A stretch of DNA of 64,000 nucleotides, taken from assembly GCA_028023455.1 (NCBI GenBank), contig JAQFVV010012423.1, forward strand, positions 2,623,273 to 2,687,272, written 5' to 3'. Below, in pieces: positions 1 through 14,023 of this stretch (position 1 is the stretch's first letter; every line of letters begins with the position of its first letter). The DNA is from Epiperipatus broadwayi. Taxonomy: Eukaryota; Onychophora; Udeonychophora; Euonychophora; Peripatidae. A program made the translations under genes and the position numbers. The notes beneath the pieces are model-generated. The model was not told the origin of the DNA. It did not search any database and saw only the letters and a program-made list of their open reading frames with translations.

Positions 1-2240
1 TCTCTTAAATGCCTTCATTTTTAAATACACATGCCTATTTTCTTTTAATACTAAGTTATTTTCACCAAAAGCATTCTACCCAAGTTTAATTATATGATTA
101 TTTTAATCTATTATGTACCATTTTAAACTTTATATTTGTGTTAATATAAATACATAAGAATTTGACCAAGGTATATGTAATTGTTATCTTTTTTTTAATT
201 TATGATTATAAGTCTTTTTTTGTATGAGAAAATCCATTGAACATTACTTTAACCTTGTTAACATTTATCTTTAATTCTACTTTATCATTTTCATTTAATA
301 ATTATTGCAGCATTTTTTGAAGCTCTAAAGCATCATTTTAAAAAAATAGTAAATCATTTCTAAACTTTAGATATATTGATAAATCTTCATTTACATTTAC
401 TGCCTTAGTGTTGCAGTATTAATTCACAAAATACTTTTTATAAAATTGATGTAAAAAGTTTGGGAAATATGGAATCAACCTGATAAACTTTCTTCTCAGT
501 TTTAATTATCTTAATATCATCATGTAATCTATTCATTGTTGTTGCATTCTGATAAATAATTTTTCAAAATACGCTAGCACCCTAAGTCTATATCTTAATG
601 ATCCAAAGCTTTAATCATTATAGAAATGTTTTTAGAGTCAAGTGCCTTTTTATAATCTACAAATGCATATTTCTTTATCATTTCTATAATTTCTCTCAAT
701 ATGTGGATGTAATTCATATTGACAAAATGATTTCTAAATACAGGTTATTATTTAGATTGGTTGGAATCCAGAGTTAATTGTGAGTTGTAATTCTCTTGAT
801 AAGGATTCTGTATGGAAGTTATTGAAGACTGATAGGTATGCAATTTCTAATATCTTCTTTATCATTTTTTTAAATATCAATATTACTGTTGCATTCTTCC
901 ATCCATCTGGAACACATTTATCTTTTAGTCTTTTAGAAATTTTACACACAGCTTTCCCAGTTAGCTTTTTATTTCTTTACCTGTTACTTTTACAATGTCA
1001 ATAGTAATTGTATCATTTTCTGGAGCTTTATCCTTTATCACGAATTTAATTGTATGTCTCATCTCTTTAACTAAAATGCTTGGCAATTTAGAAAATGGTA
1101 GTAATTGTTTTCTTGTTCTTTATCACTGCCCATCATTTATTCTTATTGCTGAAATTATACCAAAATCCAGATAGTTAATTCATCTTAATAGATCATATTT
1201 AAAAATTTTCATATTTTTCTTTCTTTTATATATTCTCTCGTCTCAGTAAATTTTTTTTGTAAATCTTTTTTTAATATGAGCTATATTTTTTGCAGTTCTT
1301 AATAAAAAAAAAAAGTTATTTTCTTATTAATTTCACTTAAGCTGGAATCATTTTCAAAATGTGTTATTATTTTGAAATGATTTGCAAGTTGTATTTTAAT
1401 TTGTTTGAAATGTTTCTAAAAGTTAAGAGTATAAATTGTTAATATTAACTTTCTTAATAGTTTTTATCTCTCTAGTTTTGCATTAACACTTATCTTACAT
1501 CTCAATATTCAATTATTACTTATTGTCTTGAACCTATTAAAAACATTACAATCTTAAAATATATATTTTCTGATAGTCAAAACATAATACAATTATTACT
1601 ACCTTTATTTGGATGCTTTCATGTCTATTGACACTTAAAATTTAAAAAAAAAAATTCATAATACATAGTTTTTGTTTTTCTGTTAACTCTACAATTCTAT
1701 GTTCTTTTTCATTTTTATTACCATAACCAAATTTTTCAACACTTTCAATTTTTAATTATTTGCCAATTCTAGCAATAAAGTATGTTAATCTGATCAAAAT
1801 TAGTTTGTACATTAATATAAAAGTCTACTTCTACATAACAATGAAATCTTGTTGGAAAATAACTTGAATAATCCATATTTGGTATCTTCCATTAATTTGA
1901 AAACTACTATTGATCCTGCATCTGATATACCACAAATCTCCCCAATATTGTTTTTCCACTTTTTATTTATAATAAATTGTGTTTATAATATTTATACCAT
2001 TGCAATATACTACATGCCCATTTTTAAAATCAATTGCTTCTTCACCTTTTTTCCTAATTTTACAACATCTAACAATATCCAATTGATTGTTTTTCAATTC
2101 ATGCAAAGTTCCTTTACTTAAAAGTTTTATGCAGTTGTAAGTATCTATACAAACATCACATCAAATGGCAATCACAGTGTGTAATCAAGAGATTCTTAAC
2201 ATCCTTCCATTGTTAGCCACCAATGATTATATTGTCTGGC
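1..2240 (-). pseudogene. Decayed RTE-type LINE (endonuclease + reverse transcriptase), cut by the left window edge
   Basis: Conceptual translation of the minus strand, in shifting frames, gives the order of an RTE-clade non-LTR retrotransposon. Near 2110-2040 is a stretch like the start of the apurinic endonuclease (LHELKNNQLDIVRCCKIRKK). Near 1740-1650 is its later part (FGYGNKNEKEHRIVELTEKQ). From 949 down is the start of the reverse transcriptase (VPDGWKNATVILIFKK). Near 690-620 is a motif like the A block (AFVDYKKALDS), near 450-400 a SPKLF-like block, and near 170-40 the YLGQ-type region after the RT. Stops and frameshifts are frequent, so it is dead. RTE proteins normally cut target DNA and copy their own RNA. 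The start near 2240 is a guess; the 3' end lies outside the window. Family assignment is inferred from remembered motif layout. Confidence 0.72.
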
Positions 2241-2499
2241 AACATTATACAATTTTAGAAATAAGGGTCATAATTTAGTATTATCTGTTATAATTATAAA
2301 TATTTATTTAAAAATAAACTATCATTCACATATACATTTGTCTTTTCTTAAAAAAAACTCAACTATCAAGCTACTGACAAGAATGACCATAATATTTCTT
2401 AATTTGAAACTCAGAAGTAAGAAATCAATACACTCACATTGATATATACTGGTAAGCAAGCCAAATATGTTTCTTTAATATATAAATAATTATGCAATA

Positions 2500-3150
2500 A
2501 TAACATCTACAGTGACAAGAATGCAAACATTGGACATTATGAATTTACCTTTCTCAATTGCTTTAAGGCCTCAAAAATATATCTAAGAATCTCCTTTCTA
2601 TTAATAGCAAATTTCTTTCTGCAGCCAATAATTCAAAAGTCAGTATCTTTTTTCCTCTTTATTTTTAGCTATTCATGATTTATGTATAAGAAAGACTTCT
2701 GCAAATTTAACAATTTTTTTCATCTTATCATACTACTTACATTCATCTTGCATGTAGTCCCATTAAATGTTTTTGTCATCTATTTTAATAACATGTCCAA
2801 CCCAACTGCATTCTTTTAATTTCTATTTGTTACTCTCAATATTCATCTCACCATGCTTTATTGTATAATTGAAATTCTTTAATGCTAATCTTTTATTGAG
2901 CATTCAAATCTCAAATTCACATGTAAGTATTGAAAAAACTGAATTATTAAAAATCTTTCCTTTCAAAGACATAGGGATATTCCCTTTTAATATTAAGTTA
3001 TTTCTATAATGGATAAAATAAATTAATTCTGGGCAGATGTTTAATCCATGTTTAATTCTTATAATTAATTTTATCCATTATGTTTCCATCTATCTTAATA
3101 TTTACCAAGATATTTGCAGCAACTAACTTCTAATTCATTCATATCAATAT
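2500..3150 (-). pseudogene. 3' remnant of a second RTE-type LINE
   Basis: The minus strand from about 3140 downward reads, with interruptions, as the C-terminal part of an RTE-like polyprotein. There is a YLG-type stretch, then ILKGNIPMSLKGKIFNNSVF near 2990-2930, then the conserved WVGHVIKIDDKN block near 2810-2760, and a weak tail to about 2500. It matches the region that also closes the reading of the copy at 1-2240, so the two are separate insertions in the same orientation, one behind the other. No endonuclease or catalytic RT part belongs to this copy, as expected for a 5'-truncated LINE. Many stops are present. The 3' boundary is not defined by a clear poly-A tail. Confidence 0.6.
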
Positions 3151-3429
3151 TTTTTTTTGTTTTAAAAAGCATTAATCATTAATTTAATATTTTTCACTTA
3201 ATTTTTAGTCTGATTTTTTTTCTTTCATCTGATAGTTTTTATAAAATTTATTTCTAAATTCTGAAACATTATTTTCAAATGTAACTATATTATCTGAAAT
3301 ATTTGGATGATTTAAATAATTTTCATTTATTTTTATTTCTTTAACTTTGTAAATATATAAAATGTTAACATAAAACTATGTAAAAGTTTTAGAAAATATG
3401 GACTTATTATGTTTTACATAGTTTTGTAA

Positions 3430-3640
3430 ATAAGTAAAGATAAAAAGTAGCTGCTGGAGGGTTGCATTAGATCCTAAGATCTAGTTGCAGTACTCTCAGA
3501 TCCAAGGCTAATCACTAATGAAAGCCACAAGTCAGAAACTAGTCTGGAGATATTGGATGAGTAGGCACTAGATGGAGATTTTATGCACAAGCCTTCTAGA
3601 ATCCATTGATTACTCTGGCTTGCATTGCATGGTAATATGT
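3430..3640. other. GC-raised patch of unknown origin
   Basis: About 200 bases with clearly more G+C than the surroundings. No open frame of note, no tRNA boxes and no recognised motif. It may be a fragment of a repeat not otherwise present in the window. Confidence 0.25.
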
Positions 3641-5668
3641 TTAGAGAGTTTTGACTGTTTTAATTATGTTTTACATTCTTATTAAGATTAATATTTTAAA
3701 GTTACTGTTTAATCTAATGATTACTGTTACATTTTGTCAAATATTATTCTGATTTTGACAATATAAAGAATTTATGTCTTGATAATAACCTGAATTTATC
3801 TCTTGATATTCCAAAATATTAAGTAATCCAAAAATGTGTCTATTACATATCCAATGCAAAATAGCAAACCATATTCATTAGTTGTTTCAGTAACTACTTT
3901 TAATATTTTGATAAGATCTCTTCCACTATAATCAGTTTTAAAGTTTAGCTTTTTTGTTTGAATACAAGATTTTCTGTAAATAAGATAATTATTTTATAGA
4001 GACAATAAATGTATATGATTAAATATTATAATGATTTTATATAAAGTGTGTTAAAATTGAAGAGACAAAATATATTTAACTCGTACCTGTGACTCTGTTT
4101 ACATTAGTAGAGAAATGAATGTAATGCAATATGTAGATGTTTTTGTGGATTATATATTTATATATTATTTAGATAAAATAATATTACACAAGTTATCAAC
4201 AGCAATATTGCAAACAATATTAATTTTTACAATCAGTTATACCAATAATTTAGATCAACTTTTAGAATTTTATTTTAAATATTCTCATTTATACTAATTT
4301 TTAAAAATATTCATGAAATTTTAACATTATAGCATTTTGTTTATCATCCACTTATGAGAGATTAAATACATGGCAGAAATAAAATTTCATTAATTTAATA
4401 TATATTTACAAAATCAAATTATACATTGTCTTACCACAAACTATAGTTCTCTCCAATCCTGTAATATCTATTTTAATAAGCACTCCATAACATACATTGT
4501 AACTGTGTAAAAAAATTTCCAGCATCTGTAATATTTTAATCAATATTACCATTTTTTTTTGTATTTTTATGAAGTCATTTGAAATTGGTTATAATTTCAA
4601 TGTAATATTTCAAATTACCAAACTTTTTAAAACATTTATATACCATAAAGCAAAAATCCACAGCTTATGTTTTGCAATATTTGTTGAGTGATTAAATAAC
4701 AAAGAAACACACTTCATATTTATAAAGTAAAAAAGATATTAAACTGATATTAATTATAATAGTATAACAATAACTTAAAATATTATTATGACAAAACATA
4801 CATAAAAAGTAAATAAATGAATACATAATACTTCAATATAAAAGAGAAATCTTAATAATTATTTGAAATAATATATTTTATAAAACACAGGTTGATAGCA
4901 ATTTCAATTAAAATGCATACCTTTAGATTAGAAGATTTTAAAAATTTAATATCAGCATCATAAGATTATTTCCATCATCACAGTTCACTCTTTTAAAAAA
5001 AAATCTTATGGAGTTTTTTCAATATTTTGAATTTATAAAGCAAACCAAGTAGAATACTTTTGACATACTATTCAAATCCTGCAACATGTTAGAATATTGT
5101 CTCTAACATTAATTCTAGTAAATTTAAAAATAGTATAAAATATTTGATAGTAGTATTCATTTTAGTTTTGACTTATCTAATATAGTCATACTATGACTTT
5201 GATAATTAAACTTTTTTAAACCTTCTTCCAACACTGACCTCATAATCATTTTATATATGTTTTTTATCTCAAAGTAATTTATTGCAAGCTAATAAAACAG
5301 TGTTATCAGACTGAGATGTCAAGAATTTCAAACAAGTTTCTAATTATTGAACTTCCTAATAAAAAAGCATTGTTATACACACCAAACTTTTATAATTGTA
5401 TTTGTATAACAATGTCTATGCAGAAGTCTCTGGAAACACAATGTGCTTAGCACTTTCAAATGCTTATTAATATATTGTTTTTATATGTAATACCACAAGA
5501 AAACTAGTAGAAAACTACATAAAAGATTCTTTAATACTGTAAAACAATATTGCATACAATAATAAATAAAGTATACTTATTCACTTTAAATAATACATAA
5601 TTCCAATATTATTTACTAACTAATATTTAAATATTTAATATTATTTTTATGATAAAATATTTACTTAC
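3640..5668. other. AT-rich non-coding stretch
   Basis: Long A/T runs and short chance open frames such as 4115-4297, whose composition (Ile, Tyr, Leu) follows from base content. No motif, repeat pair or RNA gene recognised. It would be intronic if the microexon at 5669-5701 belongs to a real minus-strand gene. Confidence 0.5.
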
Positions 5669-5701
5669 TTTTTTCAGGTACTTTGGCACCAGATGTATAT
5701 T
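5669..5701 (-). CDS. Candidate 33-bp microexon of an unidentified minus-strand gene
   Basis: On the minus strand a pyrimidine-rich tract ending TTTTTATTTCAG (from about 5716 to 5702) is followed by 33 bases and then the consensus donor GTAAGTAA (5668-5661). The length is a multiple of three, so inclusion would keep frame. Two frames are open: one reads YTSGAKVPEK plus split codons, the other NIHLVPKYLKK; the first is more protein-like in composition. No flanking exon was identified, so product and gene are unknown. Splice-site quality at both ends in otherwise featureless AT-rich DNA is the whole case. In such DNA a chance match is possible, so this is a candidate only. Confidence 0.35.
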
Positions 5702-5889
5702 CTGAAATAAAAACCAAAAAAAAAAAAAAATAGCATTAAGAATTTAAATAAGTATAATAATAATTTTAATATTAATTGATATTCTTATCTATCCAATTAA
5801 GTATTTTTATATCAGTATTTTTTATTAGTAGTAGATTGTAATTTTAGTTCAACAGATAACATGTTCATAAAGAAAATTTTCATCATATT

Positions 5890-6535
5890 TATATTTGTTT
5901 TAGTAATATTTCATCAATCTAAACCTCTAGATATGCACTCTGAAATAAGTATGATTAATATAAATGTAAATGCACTTATACATATGAACATATATTTTAT
6001 TAAATATAAATGTTAAACATCTATTTTAGTAGTGCAATATAATCTCATATATGTACACATCAACAAATGTATATCGAATCGAATCTCTAAACGTGCACTC
6101 TGTAATATCAAACTTAGCATGTAATTAAATAATTCTTGTTAAATATTATATTTTCAATATTTTATTAGTGTGGAAAAAGAAAATAGGAATAAAAGGCAAA
6201 TTTCATTTGGCTGTCTTCCTTTACATTCAGATAATAATATGTTAAATTTTATATAATTTTAGCACCCATGTAACTACTGATATATTAAAAAATATAAAAT
6301 AATGTTGTTTATTCTTCATAAATATTAATTTTGTAAAAATATAAAATGAAATTCTGACACGCATATATGTGAATATTTATTTTATTAGCAATAAACATTA
6401 AACACCTATTTCAATAATTTAATATAAAAGCACACCCACATACATATAAACACACAAATTTATATCTATCTTCTATTTTAGAAAGGTTTCATCCATCTTA
6501 GCTTTTAGATAAGCACTCTGAAAGATCTAATCTGG
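5890..6535. repeat. Diverged local duplication (two units)
   Basis: Around 5930-6115 and 6340-6530 the same string of blocks recurs in order: a TATTTTATTA...TAAACAT(C/T)TATTT block, a stretch with CACACA/TACACA, then a GCACTCTG-containing block (near 5936, 6093 and 6514). Similarity is imperfect, so the duplication is old. No coding content. Confidence 0.4.
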
Positions 6536-7969
6536 TTCATGTGCTCTCAAATAAATATAAAGATATTTAAAACCAAAGAATTGAAAAAATAGCAAACTTT
6601 GACTTTATGAATTGTTATTGACTTCTAATTTTTAAGATAGATAACATGATTAAGCAAGATATAAAAGTTCATGAAAATATTTTTATATAGATGGTCAGAG
6701 ATATAATTTTTAATGAAATAAAATATTTAATAATTAAATTTTTTAAAGCTGAGTGAAAGGAACTTATGTATTTATACATCTATAACAATTAAAAATACTA
6801 CATAGGACTCATAGTTATATAAACTGTTTTTCAATATATTGTTTTAATTTATAAACCTTTTGCTTTAAGTCTCTCCAATTTTTTTTTATATAAATACAAT
6901 TTTTTTACCATTACAAATGATGCACTCATGTATGATTCTAATCATTCCTATTTATATATTAGTCTAATTATTCTTAGTTAGAAGATGACTTTATTATATT
7001 AATTAAACAAAATTAATTATTTGGATCAAACACTAATACATCAGTTTTGAGCCCCTATATAACAAAAAGATTTTTTCATGCAGAAATTTAAGTTATTGCC
7101 TTTGATAAAGTAAAATCATATTGAAAATGTGTTACATAAAATAAAACACTACATTTTTAAGATGAATACATATATCTGTTTTCACAGAATTTAAACTGCA
7201 TGAATGTTAAGCAATAACACCAGATATTTTCATATTTGCTTTGAAGGGTTGTTTAATATGACTATTTTTCTTCTTACTTTTACATGATTATTATATCATA
7301 AATTTTTTTCAATTTTTAAATAATGTAAATATACAAATATGATAATAAAAAAAGACATACATTTGTAATTTTATCATGTTTTGATACTAATTAAACATTA
7401 TTCCTGTAGGATTTTCATTACTTTTTTTTCTTCTTCAAACAATTATTTATTATGCTAATTTTGTCGTATATCATTATCTCTCTGTTTTGGATTATAAAAA
7501 AAATGAATATAGACCTCAACTTTAATATTTTCATAAATTACAATCAGTCAATCTCCTTTATATATTAAACGCTTTGTGAGAAGTAATTTTGTTATTACCA
7601 GGGAATATTCTTTAAAGTGAGTACTCTGCAAAACTTCTTTATAATTGAAAATGTTTTTTTATTTATTATTGTTTTTAATAAAAAAATATTAGACATTTAA
7701 CAAAAAAGTCGAGAGTAATTTGTACTTTTTAAAATTATAATCGGGTAAAAATAATTTATAGTCTAATTGGTTATTTGAAAGATTATATAATATTGAAGCA
7801 TCAAAATGACATAAAAAATATTTCAATTAATCGAATCTTTTTTTGATTTTGTCTCAAAGTCACTTCAGAGACTTTTAGTTCTTTGAGTACCTTATTCTGC
7901 TTGGAGTTTTATAATGAATAATATTAGTACTTAAAAAAGTATATGCACATGAATAATATATATATAAAT
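6535..7969. other. AT-rich non-coding stretch
   Basis: No gene, RNA gene or repeat pair recognised; homopolymer A and T runs and short chance frames only. Confidence 0.5.
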
Positions 7970-10900
7970 TGTAACCTTTTGATCGGATATCCATGGTAAG
8001 AATGGCATATAAAATGTAAATTATAGTTCCAGAATTTTAAATTTATAATTTAGATAATAGTAATGCTATAAACTTGATAACATTAATATATGATTTAATA
8101 TATAAAGTTTAAAAAGATAATTCTGTAGAGATTTAATAATCATTTATAAAATAATCTACTATATAATCTTAATACAATATATGCCAATCTAAATAGACAT
8201 CATTGCTTATAAAGCTGACTTAAATTTATTTTAAATACAATGCTCCTTTAAAAAGCTAAACACATAAAATTGTAGTCAATGAAAGAAGGAACAATTATTT
8301 ACTACAAGATAATATTATTGTATTTGTAATATCTTTTAAACAAAAATATTTATTATCAAACTTTAGGAGTAAATTCACTTAATAATATGATTTATTAAAA
8401 AGATGATCAGAACTAAAATTTGGTTTTCAAGTAATGATTTAAATTAATTTTATTTATAAAATATTTTTTTGTTGTTGATATCAATTATTTTAAAATAGAA
8501 ACAAAAAATTTAAGTTAAAAAACTGTACAAGTTGATTTGGGGTTGATTAATGAGAGTTGAATAAATATTTCTCTGATATCACTTTATCCTGGTTTTTTTT
8601 TTTAAAAAAATAACGCAGAAGATCTGGGGAAAAAAAGATTCAAGAAAACTTAAAAATAGATAGCAATCTCAATTATTTCTCAGGAAAAACAATTATAAAA
8701 CTTAAAAATATTTAAAGTCTTAAGTAGTAAAAATCATCTTTAACAAGTAGTCTAAGGTCATAAACTATTTTTAAATAATTATTAACACCATGGAGTAAGC
8801 CAAACTAATCTTCATTATGAGTAAAGTGCCAATCTTGATCATCTTCTTGTAGCCAAAACAATGCCCAGAGGAATTTGAAAAATCAAAGTTATTTTAATTA
8901 TGCCTACGATATCCATGATAAAAGAAAAACAATTATATTGCTTCAAAAAAAAATGGAACTCTGATCATGTAAGAAAGCATTCATTTATCTATTTTAAATT
9001 GAGTATCTTTATTGATCATAGATTAAATGTGAAAACACATTAAAAAATTCTTAGTACTAAATTAGTAAAGTTGATAGAAATATTTTATAGAATGTTAAAA
9101 ATGGTTAATTAGTCACATGGTATGTATGAAAAAAAATCTTCATTTTGAACTAAACAACTGATTCGTAAAAAATATTTTTCTTTGCAAATTTCTGAAAAAA
9201 ATGTTTAACTTATATTTAGAAAAAAAAATCTGTGTAACTTTTAATGGTAGATGAGCAAAGATAATTAAGATTAAAATGTACTACAAGTGAATTATCCAAT
9301 ATGTGTTTAAAATTTTACAAGACTAATGAATACCAGGAAAAGAAAAGAAATCAAAAAGTAAACTTATTGATGAATTATTTGAACATGCAGCATGGAAGAA
9401 TAATGTGAGGTTTAAGAATATTCAGTAAACTTTTTGCAGCACATTTTGAAGAGCAAGACTATGTGTATATGAATTAAAACTTGCTAAGAAGAAAGGGTTC
9501 ATCCAATTCAAAAACTTTGGTCCAGTTAGTGTGTGCTTGTTTGTTCATGTTTTGTTTAACTATACATGTCTTTTAATAGAGAGAAGATAGAAGTAACTCA
9601 ACGCATGAAAAATGGTACATATTTAGAGTAACCATAATAATATTAAATTGAAAATGGGTTTGAAAAAAAAAGGTCAGAGTGACAATTTTTAAGAATTTAT
9701 ATTTGCAATTTGGTATATAATGTTAAAGGTATGCTTAAATATAGGAAGAGAATAATTGTGAGTTATAATGTGAAAATGTATGTGTGGAAAACATAATGTT
9801 AACTGTATATTTTGACCAGTATATACTTTAAGAAATTAAGTGTAATAGGATTATCTGAAAGGAATGATAAACTTATTATAAAATATAATGTATTTATGAA
9901 AGTAAGAAATAATGAATGTTGATGTAAGTCAATATCATGATCTCATTTGTTATAAAAAATATCCTATTGATAATAATAATTGAAATAGATTATTTGTTGT
10001 GTAACATGATCATAAATATGGGAAAATTATATAAAGTTGTTAGTCTAAAATTAGTAGAGTAATAGATGCCAAATACACAATCGAGGAAGATGAGTTAAAA
10101 TTCCAAGATAGGATAAAATATCATTCTGAAAAACTAAGGAATAGTTAATTAGGAGTAATTCAAGATACCCATACATTTATTGGAAAGAGATACGAGGGTT
10201 TCCTATAAAAAAATGAGGACAATATATACTGTAAGTGCTCAGGGAACAAGCCAGGATAAAATAGACATGGAATCATCAAGAAAATGACTGCCTGCCAAAA
10301 TATGACACTTCATATATAAAAGAAACCTCCATCCTTTTAATTACAATATATTAGTGAATATAGTATTTAATAAAATCAGTTTCTCATTGATAAAGTTTTA
10401 GGTAAATAATATAGGAGACATCAGAGCTAGATGAAATATTTAAAGGATTTTATAATTTCTTCTTAAATCTTGATAGATTTTCTTGAAAGTAAAACCATGT
10501 ACAGAACAAATATTTTATTTCTGAATAGTAATTTGAATAAATTACGAGATCAAAGAACACTATAAAATATAAGTCATAGAGAGAATGGAGGCATAAATGA
10601 ATTGTATGATATGGAAAGAGTTCTTAGCTTAGTATTCATTTTAATTACATTATAAATATTGTCTTTTATTTACCACATCAGTAATAACTATGCTATCAGA
10701 TGGAAGTGTAATATTTTAAACCAAATTTTAAATATAAAATATAATTTAACTATTACAAGATTATCAATATATTGGGAGTTACAAAATATCAGGTAATATA
10801 GAAAATGATTGTGAAGACATCAGATGATTTATGAAAGATGTATCTATAGCATATTTGTATGAAAGCATACATAATGGAAAAATAATAATAATAAATTTAT

Positions 10901-12343
10901 AATTAAAAAACAAGAGAATTAAATACTAAGAATGGGAAGGGTTGATTTTATATAATAACCATTATGTACTTGTAAATAATATAAATAATTTGCTATCAAT
11001 GTAAAACAGTTTAATGCTTATTTTTTTTATTGTTAATGAAGTATCTAACTTTATAGATATAATTGTATGTTATTTATTTTTAGTGTTGTAAATAAATGAC
11101 CATTTTGATTTAAACTTTGTAATATTAATTTCATTGTGTCTGAGAGTCCCACCACAAGGTCATATCAATAAAGCACATTATTTACATAAAATTATATATA
11201 CTAAATTATGATTATATACCTCATTTGAAAAGCTATGCTTAAGAGTTTATAAGTATTAACTACCAATTACTTTAAATTATAACTATGTTAAAGAAAGTGT
11301 ATGGTGCTTCATATTTTTATTACATGCAAAAGAATTTTGAAGAGCCATATGAAAAATACTATTAAATATTGCAAAAGGGAGAGCATATAATAGAAGTCAT
11401 TAATATGTTTGACAGGCACATTCTAATTTTGTTATTCAAGTTGAAATATATGTTATATCATAATGTAAATTTATTATATAATTTCAGAGTATAAGTTACT
11501 AACCAAATATATTTTAAGATTTGTAATTCTAAAGAAGTTAATTATAGTGGGTGAATGCTAACTAATTACGATATATATTTTATTGAATTAGACTTGGTAG
11601 ATAATAATGATGTAATGAAGCTTTGATTATAAGAAAATAAGTATTGCAGGGTAAATTTTGTTAGCATAAGTATGAGAATAAATCTCAGGAAAAGTAGATT
11701 AAATTATTTAAGAGAAGGTAATAAGTAGATAATGAGTGTTAATTTCCGTATTTTATTATTATAGTTAGATTAAGTTTTCAATAGGAGATTAATCAAGGTT
11801 TGTAATAGTATGTTTTTATTAAATGGTTGGATCACAATAAAATCTCTCTTGTGATTCAATTATTTAATTATCAACCTAATGTTATATTATATTTAGAATA
11901 GACTACTTATGATCCCTGAGATAGCCACAGGATAGCATGAATTATTTTAAGTAATATAATTTTGTTAATGTTCTTATTTTGAGATTCTTAAATCATAGAA
12001 GAGATGTTATTTCATTATTTAAATGAAATATTGTTAATCATTGCTGGTTGTAGGAGTTTTCCTAAATATTATAATAGGATATTAGCAGGAGAATTGTCAC
12101 AAGAGCATTTCCATTGTGGAGTGTATTTTATATACTTCTCAATGTTAAAACCTCTCTCTTGTAATCATCCTTAAAGTCTATTTTATGTTTTAATATTTAG
12201 AAAGTTCCAAGCCCCATAAAGAGTCTTATACTTTATTTTTGTTATGCTTGATGGTTTATTATTGAGCTGGTATAGTAGGGATACAATAGAGAAGTAGTAT
12301 AAGGCAGAGAGGTGTGTTCGTTGAATGGGGAGAGAAGGTTACA
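7970..12343. mobile_element. Possible unit bounded by TGTAACCTT / AAGGTTACA
   Basis: TGTAACCTT begins at 7970 right after an AT-rich tract, and its exact inverse AAGGTTACA ends at 12343 right before an (AT)n tract. The 9-bp inverted ends, TG...CA borders and AT flanks resemble the better supported units at 41951-44029. Against this, the 4.37-kb interior has no recognisable ORF, LTR pair or internal repeat, and I chose the ends because they match. It may be chance or a fossil element. Confidence 0.22.
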
Positions 12344-12355
12344 ATATATATATAT

Positions 12356-14023
12356 TGAACTGCCCACCTTCTTTATTTTATAATAATAACAATAGAAATA
12401 CATTTTTATTTTTCCCTTATTAACAAACTATCCTATCTCTGAAGGTTTCTGATTCTTCAGGTAGAGTGAGCAATATCATTGGCAGCAATCTACCAATAAT
12501 ATAAACACTCGGCTACTAAACTGAAACACTGGGCAACTAAACACTTTATTTATTTTGAGGTAATCCCTTTAGGCACCAGTTAATCACAGAGTAACTAATC
12601 TGTTTGCTCGACCAGCAACGAATCTAGTACCTGAAATCCCAGCTAGCTCATTGAATTGTAGCTATCTTAAAAAATCTCCACTCACTCTAAAATTCTATTT
12701 TTTAATAGTAATAAAGATTTACCATACGATAAAACTTTAGTGTCATTCAAAACAAATCCTTATTTAAAAAAAAAAATACTCCCTACTCTTTTAGTTTAAC
12801 TTAATCAGTTCCCAATAACAATTAAATGTTTCAATTCCCACTTTATTAAACATATTATCTCATCATAAATGTGTATGCTTGCCTATCAAAATAAATATTT
12901 CAATGACAGTTTAAACCTCACTTTTTTTTTAAATAATCGTTTTGTTTTATAATACAACCATGCACACTCTTTTCATTTGAATAAATATTTTAATACATTA
13001 TAAATAACTAAAAATATACAGAACATATTGAATTAAAATTCACATACACACAATTAATAATTCTGAATAAAAGTTGAACAATCGTAAAGTTAAAAGTTTT
13101 TATTTATTTATTTATCAAGAATTGGAGAATAGGAAAATAAAATATTATCTAGAATTTGAATCTTGACTTGACATGAGTACAACAAAATGTAGCTTCTGTA
13201 AAATGTTGATTCTAACTAGTTAGCATTAAACTCCACATAAATCTTTCCTTAAATTACGATGTTATATGACACTCGTGGATCTCAGCATGGACACTCCGCT
13301 GTTCCTTTGACTTCACCTAAACATGGTTTGTCCTTTGAACTATATGCTGATGGTGCTGCAGAGAAGGCTCCAGCTAGCTGCACAGTATGATGAATTCAGA
13401 AATGCATCATTTTGTCCGAATAGTAACTTCTATGGTTTTCTTTTGATTCTAAATTTTTATTTTGACTAAAATTGATTAATTTTGAATTAAATGATTTTGC
13501 ATGAATTTATGAATTTTGCTTCTATAAAATATTTTGAAATATTTTAAAATGGAATGAAAAAATGGAATATGAAATAGAATGTTTTAACAATACAACGTTC
13601 ACTTCCTTTTATCCAGCGCTTCTTATCTCACGGATCTATTGTTTTACTTCGCTCTGATTGGGCTTCTGTTTTTTTTTATTCAAATTTTTTTTATACATGC
13701 ACACATGTAATCCTTTTATTATAAAACAAAATGAACTCCATCTTTTTTTATTACTTTTATTACAAATTAATTAAAAGTAATATTAAATCATTTTTATTTC
13801 ATTTTTGTTTTTCCTAAAATCTTACCCTCCTTTTAAAATCGTTTTTTTCTTTAACAATACCCCCCCCCCCCACCCTAATCTTTTGTTTTCATTTTCTTTT
13901 TCTTCAACTTTTAAAACTTATTTTACTTTAATTTTTTTTTGTTTTAGTTTTAAAGACGAAATTTACTAAATATTTTTACTCTTAAAGAATGCTACACATT
14001 CGGTCACGATGTACCTCAGTACA
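12356..14023. mobile_element. Possible solo LTR or small TIR element between (AT)n tracts
   Basis: The unit starts TGAACTG immediately after ATATATATATAT and ends CAGTACA immediately before another (AT)n tract; TG(A/T)ACTG and its inverse form short inverted ends, and TG...CA suits an LTR. Inside are GC-raised patches (12480-12660, 13260-13400, 13600-13670) in otherwise AT-rich DNA and a poly-C run at 13861-13872. No reading frame was found. The AT flanks hide any target duplication. A solo LTR is the simplest reading, but no second copy is in the window. Confidence 0.3.
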
